From contig JAQOOI010000078.1 in NCBI GenBank assembly GCA_028554645.1, positions 124,001 to 188,000 on the forward strand: 64,000 nucleotides of DNA, in the 5' to 3' direction. Every line of letters starts with the position of its first letter. Position 1 is the stretch's first letter. Origin of the DNA: Omphalotus guepiniiformis. Taxonomy: Eukaryota > Basidiomycota > Agaricomycetes > Agaricales > Omphalotaceae. Positions 11,234 through 24,242 of the stretch are shown in pieces. The notes beneath the pieces were generated by a model. The model made no database searches. It was given only the letters and a program-made list of their open reading frames with translations, and was not told the DNA's origin. The position numbers and the translations under genes are program-made.

Positions 11234-12121
11234 TTATTTTTCATTCGTCGATGACACTTTTAAATTCCGCTTGAGAACAAAGTAAGGTAAAAGAACAGGA
11301 AACACACATGATATACAGCTGTCCAATAGCCACTCCAATACATTGCACCGACCGCGCGATTGAACGCTTCATCTTGGCTCACCATAGGACCGGTACTTTC
11401 TGCAAGAGAAGAATAGAGCTTGGAAAAATCGGGTCCAGTAAAGGCAGAAGGTTCAGGCAAATCTAGGCCAGCATCGTGGGCCGGTACGAATGTGTCGAAA
11501 TCAATAGGCTGGGAATCAGCTTCGTCCTCATTACCAGCATCAGGCTGGGATGCATTAGCGAGGGAAATCGTACTGGGGCCGACATTTACGGATGGAGTTT
11601 CTGCGTGCGTCTGTTTTTGCTTTTTTGCAGGAGGGACATTGTACCATCTATAATGATCACTATTAATATATACTCTGCAACAGAAGAAGAACTCACAAAG
11701 GCGACTTGTGTACAGGGTCATGTTTCCACCCTTTATCTGGTCCATTTATTGCCTAAAAGGAAGAAAAACCTTAGCCGTTGAATGTAATACAACGTGTTAA
11801 TACTACTTCGTATTCCTCTGTCGCAGCATTCCATGCATCAATGAGTGCCGAATCGTCCCATACTTCTTCATGGGTTAGCTCCCTGCTTTCATCTGCCTCT
11901 AAATACTGTTCCTCTTCATCTCCAGCATAGGAAGAAGAAGCATTTCTTCCATGGCCACGAGCATTGTTGCCGCTCTGACGTGACTTCCTTTTGCGCTTTC
12001 TAGCAGGGCCCTTCGCAGGTGTTCCATTTGTCGTACTGACTTTGGAAGCTTCGTCCATGGCATTGGATGTCAGATCGTAAGGAAGCGTAATGTCATCGTA
12101 GGGAACTATAGCCCTCATCAT
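11234..12121 (-). CDS. survival motor neuron (SMN) protein homologue
   Basis: SMN is the core of the complex that loads Sm rings on spliceosomal snRNAs. I reconstruct four exons: 11807-12121, 11697-11752, 11308-11647 and 11234-11269, all with GT-AG borders, giving 248 aa. The N-terminal Gemin2-binding helix is visible as WDDSALIDAWNAATEEYE near residues 88-105, preceded by a basic, Lys/Arg-rich segment. The C-terminal YG-box oligomerisation motif is present as AVGAMYWSGYWTAVYH. I see no aromatic-cage Tudor domain, consistent with the compact fungal form known from fission yeast. The middle is Asp/Pro/Ser-rich. The gene lies head-to-head with a Dbf2-type kinase, with 154 bp between the two start codons. 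Confidence 0.88.
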
Positions 12122-12275
12122 GGAAGAAAGGAAAGATTTTCAGCAAGATGCACGTGACATGTTCGCGTCGCGTTTCTCGCTCTCAAGAGGCTTGAAGCTG
12201 CAATCCCAGAGGATACCATAATCTCTCATCTTGCTTCTGTACCACCACCGTATACCTACTCTTTTACGATATTTA

Positions 12276-14278
12276 ATGCCTGCAAACCCACAATCCAAAG
12301 AAATATCTGGTCTCCCTACCCAGAAGGGGAATGGTGCTTATTATCGAGATATCCATATGGACACTGCAAAAGGTCTACCCCCAGGAAGTCTCGCCGACAT
12401 TCATATGAATACCGCAAAGGGCCTTACCTTCGGAAATGATATTAGAATGGACACTGCCAAGGCATCTTCATCTACTGTAAAACAAGTTGGACTTCCGTTA
12501 AAGGATAGGGAGATTTTGGAAAGTGGCGAGGTGAAGCGAAAAGCGACTGTAGCTCAGTTGTGTGAGTTCCATCTACCTTCTCAAGTCCTTCAGTCATTCT
12601 CAGATTGCAACAGATTTCCTCGATTATTATTTTCAAGCCCTCGGATATATCGCAGCTCGTAAGGAGCGGCGAACACTGTTTGACAAAGACACGAAAGATC
12701 GCGGTCTTACCGCTTCAGAAACAGCCAAAGAGTTCAAGTCATACTGTGGACGTGAACGGGTGCTGCTACGCAAACGTCGCACTAAGTTGCGGGTTGATCA
12801 GTTCCACATCATCGCGCAAGTTGGACAAGGTGGTTACGGAGAGGTTTTCCTGGCACGCAAGCAAGAGACGGGCGAAGTTTGCGCATTGAAGAGAATGAAG
12901 AAGCGGACGTTGCACAAAATGGACGAGGTGCTTTCTTCTCCTTCAAATGTGTAGATCGATCGAATGAATCGCGTGCCCGCAGATTCGCCATGTTCTCATC
13001 GAGCGAGATATCTTGACCGCAACGAAGTCTCCGTGGTTGGTTCGCCTGCTTTACGCTTTCCAGGACCCTCAACACGTATATCTCGCTATGGAGTACGTTC
13101 CAGGGGGCGACTTCCGTACTCTCCTTAACAACTCGGGCGTCCTCAAAGAAGAGCACGCGCGATTTTATATCAGCGAGATGTTCGTCGCCGTCAATGAATT
13201 GCACAAACTGGGATACATTCATCGTGATCTTAAACCTGAGGTACAGCGATCAAAGCTTAACTTTCCAACCTAATCTGATTTGTGTTCAGAACTTTTTGGT
13301 GGACGGCACGGGTCACGTCAAGCTCACGGATTTCGGTCTGGCCACTGGAGCCCTGAATCCCAAACGTATAGAATCTATGAAAGTAAAGGTAAGAGTTATT
13401 CATACTTTCCTATCTACAGGCAATTGACTCTCCTCTCAAGCTCGACAAAGTGAAAGACAACCAAGTCGTACATAGATCCACCCTCGAGCGTCGCTCAATC
13501 TATCGCTCTATCCGTAATGCGGAACCTCGTTATGCAGACTCCATCGTGGGCTCTCCTGATTACATGGTACACTCTATGCCCTGCTATCCCGTTCTACAAT
13601 ATCTAACATCCATTCTCTCACTAGGCTCCAGAAGTCCTCAGAGGGAAGCCCTACAGCTACTCAGTAGACTATTGGTCCCTTGGCTGCATTTTCTTTGAAT
13701 TTCTAGCCGGGTTCCCTCCTTTCAGTGGCAGTACGCCTGAGGAAACCTGGACCAATCTCAAGAATTGGACAACTGTTCTCCGGCGTCCGGAGTATGACAA
13801 GCCTGAGGATTTGGTTTTCAACCTTACTGATGTTGCTTGGGATGCGGTGACTTGGTTGGTCTTTGTGTATACTCCACTTCAGAGGAACTGACCTCTTGCT
13901 AGTCTCATCGCACATGCTAGTGTGCGTTTCGCCACCCTTTCACAACTGACCACCCACCCCTTTTTCGCTGATTGCGAACCTCCCGTGAACTGGGAAGACC
14001 TGCGCTCATCCCGCGCTCCGTTTGTCCCTGCTCTCGACTCTGAAATCGACACGGGATACTACGATGACTTCACCTCACTTGAAGATATGGCCAAATACGC
14101 CGAGGTGCGGGAGAAACAGAAAAATGTGGACAAGGTCAGAGAAAAGGAAGAGCCATTCGGGAGAGGTGTATGGGTTGGGTTCACGTTTGGGAAGAACGGC
14201 CCTGGTGCTAATGTTGGAAGGTTGGGCGGATCGGGAGACGCCTATGGAGACGACGGGGCGTTGGCGACGATTTTCTGA
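12276..14278 (+). CDS. NDR-family Ser/Thr kinase, Dbf2/Sid2 type
   Basis: This is an AGC kinase of the Dbf2/Sid2 group, which acts in the mitotic exit/septation network. An N-terminal tail with three copies of a (D)I-H/R-MDTAKG motif (12348-12464) precedes a Mob-binding-type basic region (AARKERRTLFDKD, then ERVLLRKRRTKLR). The kinase domain shows the glycine loop GQGGYGEVFLA, the lysine in CALKRM, the catalytic loop YIHRDLKPEN, DFG in LTDFGLATG, an NDR-style insert, the activation segment SIVGSPDYM-APEVL, and the lobe motif DYWSLGCIFFEFLAGFPPF. The C-terminus carries a hydrophobic motif with a phosphorylatable Thr (GVWVGFTFGK). Several short introns interrupt it, for example after HRDLKPE and after DYM. 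The start at 12276 is the first ATG in the open frame. Confidence 0.9.
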
Positions 14279-14569
14279 GCGCGAATCTCAACACACAATC
14301 GCCGTTGCCCCATTCTTGCAATTGTTCAGATCGCTCTGACATCGATGGCTTTTGCATTTGTTTCGCCGTGGATTCGTGTAAATCGGTCTTTCTTTTCGAT
14401 ATACCCTCAAAGGTTTTAATCACTGTACTCTTATATATAGAATAGAACTAATGATTCTCCGAACGTGCCAATTCACGAGTAACTTCGCAGCTCTGTTTAA
14501 TATATAGCATTCCAAGCTCTTATAAACATTTGAGAACTTTCGAAGTACTGGTAACAGCAGACAATCGCC

Positions 14570-16357
14570 CTAACTGAACCACCGCCTTTGCGTGTACCTC
14601 CTCCATACAAAGACAGCAATCACCATCGGCGCCGAACTCATCACAAGCGCATACCCTCCCGCAGCCCTCATACTCCCCCTCGGTCCAGGCGACACGTCCT
14701 CAACCCCCGGATCCAAAACAAGTACCGCAACACCCAGTAACACAAGCCCCCCAAAAATATGCAGTGACGAGATCCGGCTGAGAATCCTCACGACCCATCT
14801 TACCGGGGGATACTTATCTACGATTGCCTCCTCGCTTACGGCGAGAAGACTTGCAGCGGCCGCACAGGCGGTTGCGACTATGAAGAGGCAGGCGGACCAG
14901 GCGATGAGGGCGAGGTTTCCGCGTGTCCCGGAAAAGAGTGTGGACCAGGTTATTGAGGCGCCGAAAAAACCTATGGTTAAGAGCGCTCCAAGAGTTACTC
15001 TAGCAGATTTCATTAGTCTGGTATGTCCAGTTGCAACGTAGATAAACACACCTGTGCGATGAGACAGTACTATACGACCGTGCGCCGAAGGGATTGTTGA
15101 CGTTCATCTGAGCTTGTGCAGGCATTTGGGTGACAGGAAGTGGAATTCCATCGTTAGACGAGGGGAATTCGAAAGGCAGAGCAATGCCACGAGGTAGGGG
15201 ATCAAGGGCTGTTGGATGTGGGAAGCTCACACTTGGCGTATCCTGGATTTGGAGCGTGCTGAGAGGATGAGAACGTTTATCCGGTGTCTGCTCTGGTGAG
15301 GGAGCTGGAGAGGATCGGGATACTTGCTCGAGAGGTACGCCTTCAACATCAGGTACGAGACTGGAAGCTATTTTAGAGTTCTGGCTTTGGATGAGCACTA
15401 TGCATGCCAATATGGGCCTCAGGAAAGGCTCACTTCTGTTCGTATCTTGGCCTTGACCCGCGATAGATTATGTTTCTCGACTATCTGGGTAATAGATTGA
15501 GTGACGAACTGGTTGACCAACTCGAGTTTCTTGAGCTGTTATATTCAACCTAGTCAGACCAAAGCGGCTCAAGATTCTGTACATATGTCCTCACTGATTC
15601 CTTCGCTAAGGGAAGCTGCTGGTTTGTCTATATGTCATAGCGTTGTGAGAAGCAAGCTACGAAGGTATGTAGGACACACTCACGACGTAATCGAGATCGA
15701 GTCTTGTGTTTTCAATTAACGAGAGGCAGAGCTTACGTCCGGTCGTCAACTCTGGCTGAGGTTCTCCCTATCATTCGAAGTTTCAGTTCAGTCAGAGCAA
15801 GAAAAACGCAACCCCAATTTACGATATCCAAATGAATAAAACGATCTTTCAACCTCTCAAAATCCGCCGCCTATACCAATGACACTGCCAGTAAGGAGTA
15901 CAGAAAAAGGCTGAAAGAAAGAAATGAAAAACTCACCAGCCACTTTGCACGTTCTACCGCCGCTTCTGCGTTCAATGCCGCTAGCTTCCTGTCAATTTCA
16001 CCCCCTGCAATTCTTGAATAATTTTCCCATTTGAACTCCCAGCGCTTCTCATATGCGTGCAAAATCTCAGGATCGACCTCAACGACATTCAGCGAGTGCC
16101 TGTTAAGCCATCGATTGATGCTGGATGTTGGGAGTTTGACTTGGAGTTTAGACGAGGAAGCCGAAGAAGTCTTCAAGAAAAATGAGTATAAAGCATGCTT
16201 TCAACGAATACTGAACGTACTTCGTGAGGTATCGACGGCAGAAGGATTGGTGCACTGGACTGTTGATATCGTATAATCTTGTAAGTAGAACGAAATTTCT
16301 ACGGGAAAGGTTGCTTACAGGATGAGGGGTCCAATATTCAGGCTCTGAAGACGGCAT
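14570..16357 (-). CDS. orphan multi-exon membrane protein
   Basis: The protein starts MPSSEPEYWTPHP at 16357. Exons follow through a soluble, partly helical region (RWLNRHSLNVVEVDPEILHA and later QLKKLELVNQF) and a Pro/Ser-rich linker. It ends in a domain with about four hydrophobic membrane spans (15049-14570), ending in a basic tail RRYTQRRWFS. Intron borders with good GT-AG consensus include those after TPHP, IPHE, RAKWL, LDYV and KIRTE. The layout suggests a tail-anchored or polytopic organelle membrane protein with a long cytosolic N-terminus. I do not recognise the family. The next gene on the right is ORC2, transcribed divergently. Confidence 0.6.
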
Positions 16358-17076
16358 TGTAAGTACAAGGGCGTTAAGCATCGCTGCTAGTCTCTCTACC
16401 TGTGTATATACTGTGGGTACTGGCAGTCGCGGTAAATTCTGTGTGATTGATGACTAAGCTATTTTCACTGGCCCGAGTGGCAAATCCTAGCTCTGCGGTC
16501 GTCTTGCTCCTCAATGCTTCGTATACGCAAAATTATGATCTTTTATACTATGACTATCAAAATATGACCAGATGCTCTTCTTTGGAATCCTGGAGTTATA
16601 TATATATTGGTTAACGCGCATACTGATGTGTAAATTATATTACATAATACTATTGGTACACTTCCTGGCACGATAGCTGGTATCTCGCTACACACCCCAT
16701 ATATAGTCAAAGTGAGGGCCGAGGAACGTGTTTTTCGTGATTTTACTTGTAATCTGTGTTCAGTTTTTCTGATTTCGGCCTGCATCTTGAGATAATGAAT
16801 CAAAATAGTATTAAATCTTCGAATTTAGGAAAAATGACCACAGGTTACAAATAAAATACCATTTGAGATTTTTCTACCATTTTTCGGTGATTTTAGGATG
16901 TATGCACGGATCTCCACCGAGTTGTGCCATCACAACTGAGGGAAAAGGATGTGGGAATTTTCCGTCGGAGTTGAAATTCTCAGTGAGGGCTGCCAGTACC
17001 CATATACTGTGACGATAGATTCTGATACGCGCCCATATGGTAAGAATCTAAGAAGTGGCAAGGCCACAAGCGTGAC
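16358..17076. other. divergent promoter region upstream of ORC2
   Basis: This is about 720 bp between divergent genes. It is A/T-rich in the middle, with a TATATATAT tract near 16600. Minus-strand frames here have no supporting features. Confidence 0.35.
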
Positions 17077-18405
17077 ATGGACCGCGACATTGATCCCGAG
17101 TCGTCAACCGACAGCAGTGAGGATCAACAAGAATTCACCTCTGACGACGAGCTCGCGTCTTCCTTACCCACTCCTTCACCATCTAAATCAAGACGCAAAA
17201 AGCAAAAGAATCTCAACCAGAATCACAATGGAATTATCGTTCAAACCACATTTGACGCGTACTTCACTCAAATTTCTGCTCGAGCTCAAACTTCATCTAG
17301 TATCTTCTCGTCATTAATACCCCCATTATCAGCAGAGGAGTACCTCGAGGCATCAGCTCACTTTGCTGGTAAACAGCTTATCCAGACAGACATTATCCCC
17401 GCTTTTTCACCTTCTCGAAAACAATTGTTCCGGCTACTCATTCAGGAGCTACGCGAAGGATTTAACATTCTTTGCTACGGTTACGGCTCTAAACGCGTAG
17501 TTTTGAACGACTTTGCGCTCGAAACTTGCAGTAAAGTCGGACATGTCGTTGTGGCCAACGCATTCCAGATAGATTTCGGAATAAAGGACTTGCTTACTTC
17601 AATCGAGAAGCTCCCAGGAATCGCGTCTCTGCCACTTGGTTCCTCCTCTATAGAAAGCCAAACCCGTCGAATATGCGATTTCTTCGCTCAGCCTTCTTCA
17701 AAGCGCCATCTGTATATCATAATTCATAACATTGACGCATTCGCCCTTCGCGCTCAAAAAGCACAATCGTGTCTTTCTTCTCTCGCAATGAACCCTAAAA
17801 TCCACATCATCGCTTCCATCGACCATATTAACGCGCCCTTACTCTGGTCCTCTTCTGAGCAGTCTTCTCGCAAAGCTGAGCGGCCGGAGCTCGCTTCGCG
17901 GGGTTTTGCTTGGCTGTGGCATGATCTCACTACACTCACACCTTATGACTTTGAACTCGCCCATGCTGACCGGTCATCCATAGCGGGCGCGCACATCAGC
18001 GGGGCAAACAGACGCGACGCAGTTAATGGCATCAGCGGTGCTTTGAATGTCAACATATCCGAGACTGCTGCGTTACACGTATTAGCGTCGGTCACGCAGA
18101 AAGCAAAGAAACTCTTCGTTTTGATGGGGCAGAAGCAGTTAGAGGCTATCGAGGTGGCTGCGACCGACAACAGCGCTGGCTCGTCGGATGATTTACAACA
18201 GTACGCGGCTGGATATGACGCCCTTTTCCGTTCTGCGAGGGACAACTTCATTGCGACGAATGATACTGCGCTGCGAGCATTGTTGGGAGAATTCAGAGAT
18301 CATTCGTTGGTTGTGGGATCTCAAGGAGGATCAAGTGAAGTTCTGTGGATTCCATTGAGGAAGGAGAGGCTGAAGAAGGTGCTGGGAACTCTTTCAGCTG
18401 AGTAG
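17077..18405 (+). CDS. ORC2: origin recognition complex subunit 2 (ORC2)
   Basis: This intronless 442-aa ORF encodes ORC2, a core subunit of the complex that marks replication origins. An acidic, Ser/Pro-rich N-terminal tail (about 45 residues) with a basic patch SRRKKQKN is followed by the ORC2 domain. The diagnostic stretch FNILCYGYGSKRVVLNDFA lies near residue 130, where a degenerate Walker-like loop sits in this family. Further matches include HLYIIIHNIDAFALRAQKAQ and HIIASIDHINAPLLWSS. The C-terminus ends in a winged-helix-like segment (LVVGSQGGSSEVLWIPLRKE). The protein is shorter than animal ORC2, mainly through a short N-terminal tail. Lack of introns is unusual among its neighbours. 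Confidence 0.93.
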   Translation: MDRDIDPESSTDSSEDQQEFTSDDELASSLPTPSPSKSRRKKQKNLNQNHNGIIVQTTFDAYFTQISARAQTSSSIFSSLIPPLSAEEYLEASAHFAGKQLIQTDIIPAFSPSRKQLFRLLIQELREGFNILCYGYGSKRVVLNDFALETCSKVGHVVVANAFQIDFGIKDLLTSIEKLPGIASLPLGSSSIESQTRRICDFFAQPSSKRHLYIIIHNIDAFALRAQKAQSCLSSLAMNPKIHIIASIDHINAPLLWSSSEQSSRKAERPELASRGFAWLWHDLTTLTPYDFELAHADRSSIAGAHISGANRRDAVNGISGALNVNISETAALHVLASVTQKAKKLFVLMGQKQLEAIEVAATDNSAGSSDDLQQYAAGYDALFRSARDNFIATNDTALRALLGEFRDHSLVVGSQGGSSEVLWIPLRKERLKKVLGTLSAE

Positions 18406-18678
18406 GAAATGTAATTTTGCATCTTGAAGCTTTATACATTTGGTGAAAAGTCATATACATACTTAGTTTTCGTTTGCATGAGACCGCAGATAGTTGCCGG
18501 CGGCAATTACCCCGCATTCGTATCATGGGGTTCATCAGGATGAGAGAAAGCCGGTGAACCGGGTTGAGTTGTTTACCAACGCCTGTCATGGCATGTAGAC
18601 TATATATTGCTTGTGCTTCTCCATCCAACTGCCTACATTTTCCTATCTAAAGGCCACTTCCCAAAGCTTGAAAGAGTC

Positions 18679-20724
18679 ATGTCTGCAGGCCAAAGGACGT
18701 TCCTCATTGGAGGTGGATGTACCGCTTTCATCAAGGCAAGTATAGCGTGTTGATTTCGGTTGAACAGTGGACTGACAAGAATGTTGCTGTGTTCTTAGCC
18801 TCGAGCGACTAGGACCACTGAGGACGTGAGTGGATATCCAGAACACTAAAAATTATCGTGTACTGATCGTAAAACACAGATGGGTCTTGAGGCAGCGACA
18901 AAAGCTCTACTTGATGCTGGTAATCTCATGAATTATGCAGTCTTAATCCGTTAACCCTCCTTCAGGTATAACATACGACGCCATCGAATTTGCCGTTGTG
19001 GGCTTCTGCTACGGTGACTCGACCAGTGGTCAGGTCAGTCATTTCAATCTATCTTAGCTATCAGCAGCTCACAAACCAAATCCTATCGAATTCTAGCGAG
19101 CCCTCTACAACCTAGGCCTAACTGGTATCCCCATCACTAACGTCAACAACAACTGCTCAACCGGCTCAACAGCCCTCTTCACAGCCAACAACGCCGTCAA
19201 ACATGGACAGGTATCCTGCGCTCTTGCCCTCGGGTTCGAGCGTATGAAGCCCGGGAGTTTAGGCACGAACTTCCCCGACAGAGTATCACCTACTGCACTC
19301 CTCGGACAAAGGACAGAAGAGATTGAGCGAGATGGACTGGGGGAGAACCACGGCCCAGGAGCGCCGAGGATGTTCGCAAATGGAGCGCAGGAGTATTTTC
19401 AAAAGTTTGGAGGGGGCGTGGAGCATTTGGCGAAAATAGGTGAGGCTTTTGAACGGCTCGTCTCTTCGAAAGATGTCTGACACGCCTTTCTGAGATAGCT
19501 TCGAAGAACCATAAGCACTCCGTGAACAATCCCTATGCTCAGTTCCGAGACGGATGGAGTGTAGAACAAGTACTTAATGCTCCAAAGATCACCAATGAAC
19601 TCACCAAGTTCATGTGTAGCCCAACGTCCGTGCGTGCTTCTTCCTATTCTTCCTATTCTCCAAATTGATAGAAATAAAACTCTTCACCCTCTCCACAGGA
19701 CGGCGCAGCATGCTGCATAGTCGCCTCAGAGTCTTTCGTCCATGCTCACGGACTAGAAAACCAAGCTATCGAAATTGTAGCTCAGCATCTCTCCACAGAC
19801 TACCCCGCAGTATTCGAAAGCCAGAGCGCAATGGAAGTCGTCGGGTATAGTATGACGAAGAACTGTGCTGACAAGGTCTTTAAAGACGCTGGGTTCAAAG
19901 AGGGCGAAGGAAGGGATCAGGTTGGAGTTGTAGAACTGCATGATTGTTTCGCTGCTAATGAGTTAGTCTATGCGTGGTATGAGAACATAGAACGGCGTAC
20001 TGATTAAATATTTGTGCAGTTAATCATGTACCCTGCTTTAGGTCTATGTCCAGCCGACGAGGCCCACAAATTGGTCGAAAGAGGTGATAATACAGTAGGT
20101 CGTTCCAGCAATCACAGTTCCCTAAATTACTAACTGGAACATCTGTCGCCCTCGTGGCTCAGTACGGCGGCAAGTACGTTGTCAACCCTAGTGGTGGGCT
20201 AGAAGCGAAAGGACATCCTCTCGGTGCCACCGGTCTCGGAATGCATTTCTACATCATGAGTACGTTGCTCACTCTCAGTCCGTCCACCATTCATGCCAAC
20301 CATTTCTGACATTCGATTTCAGTGCAACTTCGTGGCTGTACGTTCTATTCTGCAATCCTCTCCCTTGGTCAATTATTTCGCTAACTTATCCTATCCACAG
20401 GGGCAGGCCCAATGCAAGCTCCAGGCCTATTCGCCACCCGGGATAAGAGGGGAAAGTACGGTCTTGTGCATAACGTAGGACTTGGAGGTGCTGTGGTCGT
20501 TTCGCTTCTTAGGCGGCCGGAATTTTTCAAATCTGGTGGTAAGGATGGCAGGGACAGGTGAGTTTCCTCTAAGGTTATCGACAAAACTCTCATTGGTGTA
20601 AATCGCACGGAACAGATTGGGATACAATCATGCTCATGAATGTCGATCTATTACTATTGCGGAGGTTGACAAGGTGAAGTCAAAGGCTAATTCCAAATAT
20701 CTGTTGCAGTATGCAAAACTTTGA
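18679..20724 (+). CDS. SCP-x-type thiolase with peroxisomal targeting signal
   Basis: This is a thiolase of the sterol-carrier-protein-x family, which cleaves 3-oxoacyl-CoA (including branched chains) in peroxisomal beta-oxidation. Exons are split by roughly nine short introns. The catalytic cysteine is in [14 protein letters not shown]. The family-specific motif [11 protein letters not shown] and the C-terminal histidine motif [16 protein letters not shown] are intact, as is [14 protein letters not shown] near the end. The last residues are AKL, a conservative variant of the peroxisomal PTS1 tripeptide. No SCP2 sterol-binding domain is fused downstream, so this is the thiolase-only form. The start [17 protein letters not shown] at 18679 aligns with the family N-terminus. 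Confidence 0.92.
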
Positions 20725-21412
20725 GGTGATGCTCAGTCTCGATATCTTTGAATTCTTGCTGTGTAATGAATCTTTGTAACATTATGAGTCTGACGGCATG
20801 AATATACTGTTGAATACCAGATGACTAGGGACTCAGTTAAAATTCTGTATTAGCTATCATGTTGAGTCAGACGACCTTGCATTGAGGACAGCATCCAATG
20901 AATGGCTTGCAGGAAGTTCCGTTGATGAGTCGATGATCGAGTTCGCAACTCAGATGGGCCTGCTGGCATGATAAACGTTTGTCCATGAAACTTGAAAGAT
21001 ACATACATCAATCGCTGTCTTCTGATCTCGCACGTTTAGCCCGATACATCACTTCGTGTGTATGCTAATGGACGCAAATATATGAGCACAACAGAAGAGA
21101 TGGAACTGCCCCGGAACTGCCAGGTTGGTGACGTACTCTAGCAAACGAACGACTGAGAGCATGGACTCATCACCTCTCAATCCGACATTGGCCACCACAT
21201 CAAATAATACAACTTCACTAGATCCAGAAGTTTCGCATAAAACGGTGCCAAGGTAAACGTAGCCCAGCGCGGGCAGACGCTTAGAAACATCGGAACCTGC
21301 GCTTCAGGTATACATCTTCGAGATCCCTTTCCCACAACGCTTTGACAACATGAAGGGAAGTCAAGCAAGAGAATTCCCCATCATCAGAGTGAACATCGAC
21401 TCGACGATAGCC
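20725..21412. other. intergenic between converging genes
   Basis: This holds the 3' regions of the thiolase (+) and NAA38 (-). No coding frame or RNA gene is supported; the minus-strand frame at 21177-21368 has no motif. Confidence 0.35.
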
Positions 21413-21727
21413 TCAAATAATGTATCCTGAGCCCGGGCTAACCGATTGAATCATAGGAATCGAGTTCCCTTCCGGCTCCCTTCCCTGTGCCTCGATCTTC
21501 ACCACCATCTTCCAAGGAATCAAAACCTGCCCAACATATCTCCCATCAGGTCTCTCGTCAGGACCAACTCTGAACTCTTCAGTGTCCATGAGTAGAATGT
21601 TCAAAGGCTGATCTGTGCCTAAGAACGTCCCGATGAAAATGCGCCCGTCGGTGACTGTGATACGAAGCGTCGTGTTGAGTAGAGATTTGAGTGTTTCTAT
21701 CGCGGGAGACAGTGCTGCCGTGCTCAT
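21413..21727 (-). CDS. NAA38: NatC auxiliary subunit NAA38 (LSMD1-like, Sm fold)
   Basis: This single-exon 104-aa protein has an Sm-like fold. The Sm1 region reads LLNTTLRITVTDGRIFIGTFLGTD and continues into DQPLNILLMDTEEF. The Sm2-like strand reads RYVGQVLIPWKMVVKIE. The TDGR-G-F-TD-N pattern with an extended loop before Sm2 fits LSMD1/NAA38, the small subunit of the N-terminal acetyltransferase NatC, better than canonical spliceosomal LSm proteins. The start is the ATG at 21727; the open frame extends four codons further upstream without an ATG. It shares a 161-bp divergent promoter with DPM1. Confidence 0.82.
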   Translation of the reverse strand: MSTAALSPAIETLKSLLNTTLRITVTDGRIFIGTFLGTDQPLNILLMDTEEFRVGPDERPDGRYVGQVLIPWKMVVKIEAQGREPEGNSIPMIQSVSPGSGYII

Positions 21728-21786
21728 ATCAAAATTCAAGATGATTGCAAGGGAAAGAGAAACAGTTTATCGTAAACGGGGCGTGA

Positions 21787-23018
<1,232 letters not shown>

Positions 23019-23152
23019 TGTACTTAGCAATAGCATAATAATATATTTAATTATTGTCCTCCAATAATGATGTCATGATTTATCAGCAGCGATATATAAA
23101 GGCTTATCTCAAATCGGACTGCTCTAAAATTTCGGCTCTTAACCAAATTACC

Positions 23153-24080
23153 ATGAGCGCTTTGCTCCAGGACGTTCTACGCTCAAGCACTGTAGATTCC
23201 AAGATAATAGAACGAAAGCTGAACAGTATCAGTCTTTCATCACGGCAAAACGCCAATACCAATAACTCAAATGATGATTCAGACGATTCCGACGAACTAG
23301 TCAATGTGGTGAGTGGGCTCTGTGCTTTCAGCTTGTCAGAGTTGTTGAATTCCTATTGCCGCAGGTGTCAAGTCCTGGAACTCCTAATCGGACGAGGCCA
23401 CCATCCCCTCGCTCAGGCGCAGCTTCACGTCCCCTGCGAGGACCATTACACATCTCTTCATCATCCCGTGATCCCCTAAGGGCTTTTCCGACTGAAGTAT
23501 CTCAACGAATATTCAATAAATTACCTGTCCGAGATTTAGCCAAGTGTGCATTGGTCTCGAAGAAGTGGAATAGAAGTCAGACTATAAATTATGGTGAGCT
23601 CGGTCGCTTCCTCAAAATGACTCATACTTATAGAAGGTTTATTCAGTTTGGTTCCAGCATTACAGGAAAGAGAATTTTCATGACGATAGTCTTCCTCCTG
23701 GTAAATGGACAAAGCGAGAGTCGAAACAGAATTGGGTGAGTTGTGTTTAGATGGATTCTGTCGAGCCATTGATTTTAATCCAATTGGCTTTATAGCGGAT
23801 CACACATTTCAAATCTCGGGGCGAGCGCTCTCCGTCAAGTGCTTCTTTTTCTCGAGGTTCTGGGTATACCTCGCCCTCTGCTGGTTCAGGCTATCAAACG
23901 CCCAAAGAATTGAAAGAGGAGAAATGGAGACAAGAAGCCGAAGCCGCCGCACAGCCTGGCAAGCTCGAGATGCGGGCAATGTACAAGGAATTAGGAGGTC
24001 GCAAGTCGAGAGGAAAGACTAAACTGGGTAGTACTGGTGTGCGCGATAAAGGCGGTTGGGGTGAAGATGACGGCTGGTAG
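23153..24080 (+). CDS. F-box protein
   Basis: The start MSALLQDVLRSS at 23153 is followed by a Ser/Asn/Asp-rich acidic stretch, then an intron, then a Pro/Arg-rich linker. The F-box lies at about 23480-23660: LRAFPTEVSQRIFNKLPVRD followed by LAKCALVSKKWNRSQT, then an intron and a WFQHYRK segment that completes the motif. This predicts a Skp1-binding substrate receptor of an SCF ubiquitin ligase. The C-terminal third is basic and Gly-rich and ends RDKGGWGEDDGW, with no WD40 or LRR repeats, so the substrate-binding part is unknown. The stop is at 24078. Confidence 0.75.
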
Positions 24081-24242
24081 ATCGTGAGCGACTGATCAAG
24101 GCATTGGAGGAGTTGGAAGTGTATCTTTTAGATGTACGAGTTGCACACCTCAGGAATGTACTATCGTTCTCTCTATGTATGCATAATCTATCATGGCTAT
24201 TCTGATTTGCAATGGACTCTGGATCAATTACGAAGATTAAAA

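Noticed and set aside
14592..15041. Plus-strand ORF of 149 codons
   Set aside because: It is antisense to the membrane-spanning C-terminal exon of the minus-strand gene, whose hydrophobic spans are far more convincing.
16435..16458. Short CVI-containing ORF end, considered as a CaaX box
   Set aside because: The cysteine is followed by four residues before the stop (CVIDD), and no upstream precursor-like ORF exists.
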